Origin: Desulfobacteraceae bacterium UBA5623
GTDB taxonomy: Bacteria; Desulfobacterota; DSM-4660; Desulfatiglandales; Desulfatiglandaceae
Direction of reading: 5' to 3'
NCBI GenBank assembly: GCA_002424495.1
Contig: DIKH01000250.1
Coordinates: 1 to 9,363, forward strand
DNA: 9,363 nucleotides
Part shown: in pieces, positions 1 to 6,325 of the stretch
How the letters are laid out: each line of letters begins with the position of its first letter
How positions within the stretch are numbered: the stretch's first letter is position 1
Position numbers and translations under genes: made by a program
The notes under the pieces: model-generated
What the model was told of the DNA's origin: nothing
Database searches by the model: none
Seen by the model: only the letters and a program-made list of their open reading frames with translations

Positions 1-371
1 AGTGTCATCTGATCCGCGAGATTTTCAGGGTCAAGATCAAGCCCTCTAAGCAGATCCTGTCCGGACATCCTGTCTCTCAACTCACTAAATGGCCTGACAG
101 CGCCGGATGTGTCATGCAGGGCAAACCCCATCGTCTTTTCAATTTCCCTGATATAAGGCCTGACAACCTCCGGGGCAGGCACACCTGCCTGGCTCCGATG
201 TTCAAAAATCCAAAATCCTAGAAGGCAAAGGACAAAAAGCATCAGGGACAAAAACCCTGAGTACAGCACTGTAATGGGAAGTCTCTTTAAAAAGGCCTGC
301 CTCTTCTTAGCCCTCTTGAGCTTTGCCTGATAATCCCGCCAGTTGGTGGGAGAAATATTTTTATTTATCAT
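1..371 (-). CDS. Membrane-anchored protein, N-terminal part (runs off left edge)
   Basis: I do not recognise the family. The visible 123 residues begin MINKNISPTNWRDY, followed by a very basic stretch (residues 12-30, rich in K and R), one hydrophobic segment at about residues 31-56, and then a hydrophilic region continuing past the window edge. This is the layout of an N-in signal anchor with the bulk of the protein outside the cytoplasmic membrane. The start is fixed by context: its ATG (371-369) overlaps the serS TGA (370-368) as ATGA, so the two are probably co-transcribed and translationally coupled. A cell-wall enzyme such as a penicillin-binding transpeptidase would have this architecture, but the catalytic part is outside the window and no motif supports it. 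Certain as an expressed frame, unknown in function. Confidence 0.75.
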   Translation of the reverse strand, partial: MINKNISPTNWRDYQAKLKRAKKRQAFLKRLPITVLYSGFLSLMLFVLCLLGFWIFEHRSQAGVPAPEVVRPYIREIEKTMGFALHDTSGAVRPFSELRDRMSGQDLLRGLDLDPENLADQMT

Positions 372-1648
372 TCTTTTCTGCTGATGGTGTCGTCACCACC
401 CATATATGGCCTGAGCGCTTCGGGAATGATGACCCTGCCGTCTGCCTGCTGGTAATTTTCCAGGATTGCAACAACTGTCCTTCCTACTGCAAGCCCCGAA
501 CCATTTAAGGTATGAACCAGATCGGTTTTGTTTCCCTTCTTTGGCTTGAACCGGATGCCGGCGCGTCTGGCCTGAAAGTCGCCAAAGTTGCTGCACGAGG
601 ATATCTCCCTGTAAAGACCCTGGCCTGGAAGCCACACCTCAATATCGTAGGTCTTGGCGGCGGAAAAACCCAGATCACCGGTACAAAGAGAGATCACACG
701 ATAGGGGATTTGAAGACGTCTTAATATCTCTTCTGCATTGCGCGTCAATTTTTCCAGCTCATCGTAGGAGTCCGACGGCCTCGTAAACTTTACCAATTCC
801 ACCTTGTTGAACTGATGTTGTCTGGTAAGCCCCCGCGTATCCTTTCCATGTGAGCCTGCCTCGGAGCGAAAGCAGGGCGTGTAGGCGGCATGATAGATTG
901 GCAGGGCCTCTTCATCAAGGATTTCCTCCCTGTACATGTTTGTGACTGGGACCTCTGCAGTGGGTATAAGGTAAAAATCCCAGCCCTCGATCTTAAAAAG
1001 CTCCTCCTTGAATTTGGGCAACTGGCCTGTTCCTGTCATACTGGCGGAATTGACCATAAAGGGCGGCAATATCTCCGTATAACCGTGCTCTTTAGTATGG
1101 ATATCCAGCATAAAGTTGATAAGCGCCCTTTCAAGCCTGGCGCCCTGCCCTTTATACAGGGTGAATCTGGCACCTGCAAGCTTTGCCGCCCTGGTAAAAT
1201 CCAGTATGTCAAGATTCTCTCCGATCTCCCAATGGGGAAGCGGGGTGAAGTCCATTTGCCGCTTCTCCCCCCATGACCTTATAACGGGGTTGTCCTTTTC
1301 ATCCTTACCCACGACCACGGATTCGTGCGGGATATTCGGGATAAACATTAAAAGCTGTTCCAATGCCTCAACAAACTGTGGAAGATCCTTTTCCATTTCC
1401 TTGATCGCCGAAGACACCTGCTTCATCTCTGCTATGACACCTGATGCGTCTTCTTTCTTCTTTTTCATATCCGCGATTTGCTCGGTGACAACATTGCGGC
1501 GATAGCGGAGCTCTTCCAGCTCAGTCAATTTCTGTCTTCTCTGGCGATCCAGCGTCTCAAACTTTGAGATATCCAGATCATAACCCCTGTTTCTGATCAT
1601 CTCGTTGATGACATCAATATTTGATCTGACTAATTTGAGATCAAGCAT
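368..1648 (-). CDS. serS: Seryl-tRNA synthetase
   Basis: Cytoplasmic class II aminoacyl-tRNA synthetase that charges tRNA-Ser (and tRNA-Sec where present) with serine using ATP. The product has 426 residues, the usual bacterial length. It starts with the typical MLDLKLVRSN; residues about 27-100 are the charged heptad-rich antiparallel coiled-coil arm that grips the tRNA long variable arm. Class II features follow: motif 1 region near 170-196, the serine-site TAE at 230-232, motif 2 at about 260-280 (FRSEAGSHGKDTRG), LYREISSCSNFGDFQ at 345-359, and motif 3 with GLAVGR at 385-390. The frame is open upstream to an ATG at 1717, but I chose 1648 because the family N-terminus begins there, an AAGGAGAGG ribosome site lies 6 bases upstream (1655-1663), and the likely promoter sits inside the upstream extension. 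No truncation or missing motif seen. Confidence 0.97.
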   Translation of the reverse strand: MLDLKLVRSNIDVINEMIRNRGYDLDISKFETLDRQRRQKLTELEELRYRRNVVTEQIADMKKKKEDASGVIAEMKQVSSAIKEMEKDLPQFVEALEQLLMFIPNIPHESVVVGKDEKDNPVIRSWGEKRQMDFTPLPHWEIGENLDILDFTRAAKLAGARFTLYKGQGARLERALINFMLDIHTKEHGYTEILPPFMVNSASMTGTGQLPKFKEELFKIEGWDFYLIPTAEVPVTNMYREEILDEEALPIYHAAYTPCFRSEAGSHGKDTRGLTRQHQFNKVELVKFTRPSDSYDELEKLTRNAEEILRRLQIPYRVISLCTGDLGFSAAKTYDIEVWLPGQGLYREISSCSNFGDFQARRAGIRFKPKKGNKTDLVHTLNGSGLAVGRTVVAILENYQQADGRVIIPEALRPYMGGDDTISRKE

Positions 1649-1698
1649 AAAGGCCCTCTCCTTCAAGATATATCGCCAAAAAAGGCTAAGAGACATTA

Positions 1699-1727
1699 CT
1701 AATACATATGTGGGCAAAGATGGTCAA
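1699..1727 (-). promoter_or_regulatory. Predicted sigma-70-type promoter for serS
   Basis: Read on the minus strand: TTGACC (plus coordinates 1722-1727), 17-base spacer, TATTAG (1699-1704). Transcription would start near 1692, leaving a leader of about 44 bases before the serS ATG. The -35 matches 5 of 6 and the -10 matches 4 of 6 consensus positions. Prediction by eye only. Confidence 0.45.
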
Positions 1728-1750
1728 ACCTTTTGTGAAGTGATTTGGAA

Positions 1751-1779
1751 TTGCAGTTTGATATGATCCGTGTTATAGG
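1751..1779 (+). promoter_or_regulatory. Weak candidate promoter for the resB-ccsB operon
   Basis: TTGCAG (1751-1756), 17-base spacer, TATAGG (1774-1779). An alternative is the extended -10 TGATATGAT at 1759-1767, which has no clear -35. Some promoter must lie in this divergent 200-base gap because resB is the first plus-strand gene, but the exact site is uncertain. Confidence 0.25.
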
Positions 1780-1848
1780 GCTAAAGGCCTTCCTGACCCC
1801 CCTGTTGATCATGAAAAGGGATAAGGAAAATACATTGGCCGATAATCC

Positions 1849-3276
1849 ATGATCCCGTTAATTATGACAAACGCAAAGATTGAAAAAAAACATAATATTA
1901 TCTGGCGCCTTTTTAGTTCGGTAAGGCTTACCATCGTCCTTCTGATCCTCCTGGCCGTTGCGTCAATCATTGGGACTCTTATCCCCCAGGCATCACAGCG
2001 CGAAAGCGCGGAATTCGCCATGGGGTTAAGTCCGGTATGGTTTCGGATTTTCAGTTTCCTTGATCTCTTTGACATGTATCATTCATTATGGTTCAGATTT
2101 CTCATAGGATGCCTGTCAGCAAACCTGATCATCTGCTCCCTTAACCGCTTTCCAGGTACATGGAGCCTGTTCCGCGCACCGGTGCGGCCTGACAGAGAAA
2201 AACCCTTTAAAGACCTCCTTCCGGGCCAGCACTTCTTTGCAAAAGGGGATATCTCCCATGTGTCCGATAAGGTCGGCCAGTTTCTTAAAAGTCACTACAG
2301 AAAGACACTGGCCAAGGCGGATAAAGACAGGTATTTTTTCTATGCTGAAAAAGGGGGCTATTCCAGATTTGGCGTATATGTCGTCCATACAAGCGTGCTC
2401 CTGATCCTGATCGGCGCCCTTGCCGGATCATTTTTCGGATTTGAGGCCTTTGTAAATATCATTGAAGGAGATCAGATTGACACCGTAAGCCTGAGAAAAA
2501 GAGATGAAGAATTGAAACTGGGCTTCGCTGTCCGTTGCGACAGCTTCACCGTGGATTTTTACGACAACGGCATGCCAAAGGAATACCGCTCTGAGTTGAC
2601 CTTTATTGCGGATGAAAAAGAGGCGGAGAAAAAAACCCTTATGGTCAATCATCCGGTTCAATTCAGGGGGATAACCTTTTATCAGGCCTCCTATGGAACG
2701 ATACCGGGCAAAAAGGTCCACTTGAAGATTATCAAAAACGATGCAAAAAATCATGCGATTACACTTGAAACAGAAACTGGGGCAGAGGTAAAACTGCCAG
2801 GAAATGAGGGGACGTTTTCTGTAACAGGGGTTAAGGCCAACTTCATGGATACCGGCCCTGCCGTCCAGATTGCCGTCAGGCCCATAGAAGGAGATGAGGT
2901 CAATTTCTGGGTGTTTAAGGGCTATGAGGCGATCCAAAAAAAACTACCCGGCCCAATGCTCATGTCTCCAAAGTTCAACCCCTCGGCCTTTAAACCTTAT
3001 ACATTCATACTTGAGGGGATGGAAACCGGCTACTACACCGGTCTCCAGGTAAACAGGGACCCTGGGGTCCCCATCGTATGGACAGGCTTTTTTCTGATCA
3101 TTGCAGGTTTTATCATTACCTTTTTCACTTCCCACAAACGTATATGGGTCCGCCTTTTGCCTGACAAAAAAGGCATCAGCGTAAGTATTGCAGGGGCCGC
3201 AAGCAGAAACCAGGTGGGGCTGGAAAGGGAGCTCATACACCTGACAAAAGGCCTGAATGCACACGTAGAGGGATAA
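1849..3276 (+). CDS. resB: Cytochrome c biogenesis protein ResB (Ccs1-type)
   Basis: Membrane component of System II cytochrome c maturation. With the CcsA-type partner encoded next door it carries heme across the membrane and attaches it to CXXCH apocytochromes on the outer face. The 475-residue product has the ResB layout: TM1 at about 24-46 (SSVRLTIVLLILLAVASIIGTLIPQ region), TM2 at about 77-98, TM3 at about 174-197, a large extracytoplasmic domain (about 200-405) and TM4 at about 406-427. His180 in TM3 (VYVVHTS) fits the conserved transmembrane heme-handling histidine, and VNHPVQFRGITFYQASYG (266-283) is a typical ResB signature with His268. Start choice is unsure: ATG at 1849 and ATG at 1864 are both possible and neither has a good ribosome site; family N-termini fit 1864 (MTNAKIEKKH) equally well. 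It ends 3 bases before ccsB. Confidence 0.93.
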   Translation: MIPLIMTNAKIEKKHNIIWRLFSSVRLTIVLLILLAVASIIGTLIPQASQRESAEFAMGLSPVWFRIFSFLDLFDMYHSLWFRFLIGCLSANLIICSLNRFPGTWSLFRAPVRPDREKPFKDLLPGQHFFAKGDISHVSDKVGQFLKSHYRKTLAKADKDRYFFYAEKGGYSRFGVYVVHTSVLLILIGALAGSFFGFEAFVNIIEGDQIDTVSLRKRDEELKLGFAVRCDSFTVDFYDNGMPKEYRSELTFIADEKEAEKKTLMVNHPVQFRGITFYQASYGTIPGKKVHLKIIKNDAKNHAITLETETGAEVKLPGNEGTFSVTGVKANFMDTGPAVQIAVRPIEGDEVNFWVFKGYEAIQKKLPGPMLMSPKFNPSAFKPYTFILEGMETGYYTGLQVNRDPGVPIVWTGFFLIIAGFIITFFTSHKRIWVRLLPDKKGISVSIAGAASRNQVGLERELIHLTKGLNAHVEG

Positions 3277-3279
3277 AAG

Positions 3280-4122
3280 ATGCTTGATTCAATTATCTTG
3301 AGCAGCATAACGTTTGTCTATTTCGGGGCATTTGTCCTCTATCTGCTGATGATGGTTATGGCAAGGGATTATTTTGGCCGACTTGCCTCCATTGTAACGG
3401 GGGTTACCTTCATCGGCCACACCCTGGCTATCGTTTTAAGGTGGATAAGGTCTCATCAGATGGGTATCGGTCATGCCCCTATGTCCAATCTCTATGAATC
3501 GCTGATATTCTTTGCCTGGGCCGTTATCCTTCTCTACCTCATCGTGGAGAACAGGACTAAAAACAGGACATTAGGGCCGTTCATTACGCCTCTGGCGTTT
3601 CTGGCGATTGCCTACGCCTCCTTCTCCCCTGACATCAGCGAAGGCATTCAGCCGCTTATCCCGGCCCTTAAGAGCAACTGGCTCATAGCCCATGTGATCA
3701 CCTGTTTCTTTGGCTATGCGGCTTTCGGGCTTTCCTTCGGGCTGAGTATCATGTATCTCTTAAAACGTCTTGATTCGCCGGAGAGAGGCAATAAGTTCCT
3801 CGCCATAATCCCGGGCAAGGGGATTGTGGATGAGCTGAATTATCAAATGGTAATAATAGGATTTCTCATGTTGACCCTGGGGATCATCACAGGCTCTGTC
3901 TGGGCACACTCTGCATGGGGAACCTACTGGAGCTGGGACCCAAAAGAGACATGGTCTCTGATCACCTGGCTGATCTATGCCTCTGTGATCCATTCTCGCC
4001 AGGTGAGGGGCTGGAAGGGCAAGAGGATTGCCTTGCTGTGCCTTGCAGGCTTTCTATGTGTCCTTTTTACCTACTTTGGGGTCAATTACCTGGCCGGGCT
4101 TCACAGCTATGCCAAATCCTGA
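3280..4122 (+). CDS. ccsB: Cytochrome c biogenesis protein CcsB/ResC (CcsA-type heme lyase subunit)
   Basis: Polytopic heme-handling protein of System II and partner of ResB. The bacterial family is often named CcsB; it is homologous to chloroplast CcsA and Bacillus ResC. The 280-residue product has about eight hydrophobic segments and the WWD tryptophan-rich motif at about 208-225 (WAHSAWGTYWSWDPKETW), which contacts heme at the outer face. Candidate heme-ligand or channel histidines are His138 (LIAHVI), His238 (SVIHSR) and His275 (AGLHSY); their spacing agrees with the two periplasmic and one membrane histidines known for CcsBA proteins. ATG at 3280 has GAGGG at 3268-3272, overlapping the end of resB, so the genes are one operon and probably translationally coupled. 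No thioredoxin-like CcsX or CcdA gene is in the window. Confidence 0.95.
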   Translation: MLDSIILSSITFVYFGAFVLYLLMMVMARDYFGRLASIVTGVTFIGHTLAIVLRWIRSHQMGIGHAPMSNLYESLIFFAWAVILLYLIVENRTKNRTLGPFITPLAFLAIAYASFSPDISEGIQPLIPALKSNWLIAHVITCFFGYAAFGLSFGLSIMYLLKRLDSPERGNKFLAIIPGKGIVDELNYQMVIIGFLMLTLGIITGSVWAHSAWGTYWSWDPKETWSLITWLIYASVIHSRQVRGWKGKRIALLCLAGFLCVLFTYFGVNYLAGLHSYAKS

Positions 4123-4141
4123 AAATGAAAATAATATGTTC

Positions 4142-4169
4142 TTGACCAATTCAATGGTTTTCATATATT
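4142..4169 (+). promoter_or_regulatory. Predicted sigma-70-type promoter upstream of the lytic transglycosylase
   Basis: TTGACC (4142-4147), 16-base spacer, TATATT (4164-4169), giving a start near 4176 and a leader of about 65-70 bases. It lies in the 121-base gap after ccsB, which contains no convincing terminator hairpin, so read-through from resB-ccsB is also possible. Confidence 0.45.
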
Positions 4170-4243
4170 TCTTTGGCCATAAATTTTGTTCGTGAGTCTC
4201 AATATCCCTTAAGTAACTCCTCCTAAGTAGTCACAGGTAGAAT

Positions 4244-6199
4244 ATGAAGTTTCATCCAACAATCGCAAGCGCCACTTTTGTTTTTTTAATAATTTTATCC
4301 CTTCTGGGTGCAGGCTGCGCCACCGATAAGGCCAAAGTAAGGCTGGTCAAGCAATTGGGAGACCAGAGTGTTGAAACGGGAACGGTTGGAGATGAGGGAT
4401 ATTCAAGCTGTCCTGCTGAGCCAATTGGAATTACGTCCCCCAACATGACCGCGCAGGAAAGGGCTCAACAGGAGATCCTTGACTCGGCCCTGGAGTATTG
4501 TCAGACAGCAAACGATTACCGTGAGCGGGGCGATATAGAAAATACCATTAATGCGCTCGATCAGGCCTATTCTCTGATCCTAAGCATAAATTCAGATGAT
4601 GCCCCACCCAGGATATTGCAGCAGAAAGAAGATTTGCGCTTTACTATATCCAAGCGCATTGCAGAGGCCTACGCATCCAGATTCACAGTAGTTAACGGGC
4701 AACACAAGGCGATCCCCCTTGACATGAATTGCCATGTGAAAAAAGCCATTGATATGTTCAAGGGGCCATTGAGGGACTTCTTTCTCAATGCCTATTACCG
4801 CTCCGGACGATATCGTCCGGCCATTGTGCAGGCCCTTAAGGAGGCAGGGCTCCCCGAAGAGTTGTCCTGGCTGCCTCTGATTGAAAGCGGTTTCAAGACA
4901 AAGGCACTTTCAAGGGCGAGGGCACTCGGGATGTGGCAGTTTATCGCCTCTACAGGATATAAATTCGGCCTTAAGAGGGATACCTGGGTTGATGAAAGGA
5001 TGGATGTCGAAAAATCCACAGCAGCCGCCATTTCCTACTTAAAGGAACTCCATCAGCTATTCGGGGACTGGACAACAGTCCTTGCCGCATACAACTGTGG
5101 CGAGGGAGCGGTCTTAAGAAAGATCAGGACCCAGAATATCAATTACCTGGATAATTTCTGGGATCTGTATGAAAAGCTTCCTGCTGAAACCGCCTTCTAT
5201 GTCCCTCAATTTCTGGCGGTATTACACATTGTAAACGATCCAAAGGCCCATGGGTTCACTTCTCTTTCTCTGGATCAACCTCTGGAGTATGAAAAGATAA
5301 GGATAAACAGGCAGGTCCACCTGGATGCCCTGTCAGAACAAGTTGGGCTATCCGCCGATGTCTTAAAACAGCTAAACCCCGCATTGAGGCATCAGTGCAC
5401 TCCTGACGGCCTTTATAATGACTTTAGGGTCCCCAGGGGCAAGGGAGAAACAGTCCTGGCAAAAATCGGCGAGGTCCCTGTATGGAAGCCACCGGTCTAT
5501 GCCAAGCCTGTCCCGCAAAGGCGGACTATGGCCAGGCAAAGTCCTTCAAAACAGGCCCCTGCCGTTACAACTCACGTGGTTAGAAAAGGTGAAACCCTTT
5601 CCTCTATCGCCAGGAGATATCGAACAAGTGTGAAGGCCATCGCCTCGATAAACAATATTTCAAGCAGTCAACGTATAAGCGTCGGACGAAGGCTCAAGGT
5701 TTCCGCCTCTGGCGCCACATATGCAAGCATTTCAAAATCGCCCCAGCCGTCAGCCTCTCCGCCTCAGAAAAGACCTGAAAAATACGTGGTGGCAAAAGGG
5801 GATACCCTGGCAAAAATCGCCTCACGATTTAACACCACTACAGGCGCTATAATGTCTCTGAATAAAATTAAGGGTTCCGGCCTGAGAGCGGGGCAGAGTC
5901 TGAAGATTCCTCCTGCGGCGGTTACAGCTGCAACTGCCAAGACAAAAGCAGACAAGGGGGCAAAGGGAGTCAAAAAACCTGCCACAGTAGTATCGGCAAA
6001 GGCCAAGCCTTCAAGTGCCGCACAGACCAAAAAGGCATCATCGCTGAAGACCAAACGCTATAAGGTCGCAAAGGGAGATTCCGCACGTAAAATTGCCGAT
6101 AAACACCGGATGGATCTTGCCGAGCTTCTAAAGATCAATTATCTGACGGCCAAGAGTAAACTCTATCCTGGTCAAACCCTGATCGTAAAGGCCAACTAA
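4244..6199 (+). CDS. mltD: MltD-like lytic transglycosylase with three LysM domains, predicted lipoprotein
   Basis: Predicted periplasmic peptidoglycan lytic transglycosylase, cleaving the MurNAc-GlcNAc bond with formation of 1,6-anhydroMurNAc. Residues 1-24 are a signal peptide and Cys25 (LLGAGC) a probable lipidation site, although Gly rather than Leu at -3 makes the lipobox imperfect. The SLT domain spans about 195-330: LPLIESGF with catalytic Glu214, ALGMWQFIASTGYKFGL (227-243) and AAYNCGEG (281-288). A degenerate LysM-like stretch lies at about 367-410, followed by clear LysM repeats at about 443-488 (HVVRKGETLSSIA), 513-558 (YVVAKGDTLAKIA) and 605-650 (RYKVAKGDSARKIA), joined by Pro/Ser- and Lys/Ala-rich linkers. 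At 651 residues it is longer than E. coli MltD (452) but has the same domain order. The ribosome site is weak (AGG at 4235-4237). The symbol is given at family level. Confidence 0.9.
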   Translation: MKFHPTIASATFVFLIILSLLGAGCATDKAKVRLVKQLGDQSVETGTVGDEGYSSCPAEPIGITSPNMTAQERAQQEILDSALEYCQTANDYRERGDIENTINALDQAYSLILSINSDDAPPRILQQKEDLRFTISKRIAEAYASRFTVVNGQHKAIPLDMNCHVKKAIDMFKGPLRDFFLNAYYRSGRYRPAIVQALKEAGLPEELSWLPLIESGFKTKALSRARALGMWQFIASTGYKFGLKRDTWVDERMDVEKSTAAAISYLKELHQLFGDWTTVLAAYNCGEGAVLRKIRTQNINYLDNFWDLYEKLPAETAFYVPQFLAVLHIVNDPKAHGFTSLSLDQPLEYEKIRINRQVHLDALSEQVGLSADVLKQLNPALRHQCTPDGLYNDFRVPRGKGETVLAKIGEVPVWKPPVYAKPVPQRRTMARQSPSKQAPAVTTHVVRKGETLSSIARRYRTSVKAIASINNISSSQRISVGRRLKVSASGATYASISKSPQPSASPPQKRPEKYVVAKGDTLAKIASRFNTTTGAIMSLNKIKGSGLRAGQSLKIPPAAVTAATAKTKADKGAKGVKKPATVVSAKAKPSSAAQTKKASSLKTKRYKVAKGDSARKIADKHRMDLAELLKINYLTAKSKLYPGQTLIVKAN

Positions 6200-6286
6200 G
6201 ACCACAAATAATCCCAACCGCAGAAGTATATGCCTAACCTAGGGGCTAATGGTATTCGCACCACCGCTGCCACAAAAATATTATTT

Positions 6287-6306
6287 TTTCTTGACATATC
6301 AAGAAA
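6287..6306. repeat. Perfect 8-4-8 inverted repeat, candidate operator of the ATPase gene
   Basis: TTTCTTGA, CATA spacer, TCAAGAAA: eight-base arms with no mismatch. It covers the whole -35 hexamer (6291-6296) of the promoter of the downstream ATPase gene, where a bound dimeric repressor would block RNA polymerase. The short A/T-rich arms argue against a terminator. No regulator gene is in the window, so the binding protein is unknown. Confidence 0.6.
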
Positions 6307-6317
6307 TCTGGTATAAT
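6291..6317 (+). promoter_or_regulatory. Strong predicted promoter of the ATPase-PglZ unit
   Basis: Perfect TTGACA (6291-6296) and perfect TATAAT (6312-6317) preceded by TG at 6309-6310 (TGGTATAAT, extended -10). The spacer is 15 bases, shorter than the ideal 17, which the extended -10 could offset. The expected start is about 6321-6325, immediately before the ATG at 6326, so the mRNA would be leaderless or nearly so. The -35 is overlapped by an inverted repeat. Confidence 0.7.
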
Positions 6318-6325
6318 CATGAATC

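Noticed and set aside
890..1505. Plus-strand open frames opposite serS
   Set aside because: They lie wholly inside the antisense of a confident serS gene, have no ribosome sites that stand out, and show no recognisable protein features.
1649..1717. N-terminal extension of serS to the ATG at 1717
   Set aside because: The 23 extra residues do not resemble SerRS, the predicted promoter lies inside this stretch, and a strong ribosome site directly precedes the ATG at 1648.
1849..4122. resB-ccsB as part of an unusual system
   Set aside because: Both proteins have the full standard features of System II cytochrome c maturation in their usual order; nothing novel seen.
4217..4224. CTCCTCCT upstream of the transglycosylase gene, as an anti-Shine-Dalgarno or as a ribosome site for a minus-strand gene
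   Set aside because: It pairs with only about three bases of the weak AGG ribosome site, and on the minus strand no start codon and open frame follow at a suitable distance.
5570..6195. Repeat region in the 3' end of the transglycosylase gene as a DNA repeat array
   Set aside because: The repetition is at protein level (three diverged LysM domains) with little DNA identity between units, so it is ordinary domain duplication.
6231..6260. Possible terminator after the lytic transglycosylase (CCTAGG palindrome at 6238-6243)
   Set aside because: The stem is only 3 base pairs with no usable loop and no adjacent T-run. The T-rich tract at 6284-6289 belongs to the promoter region.
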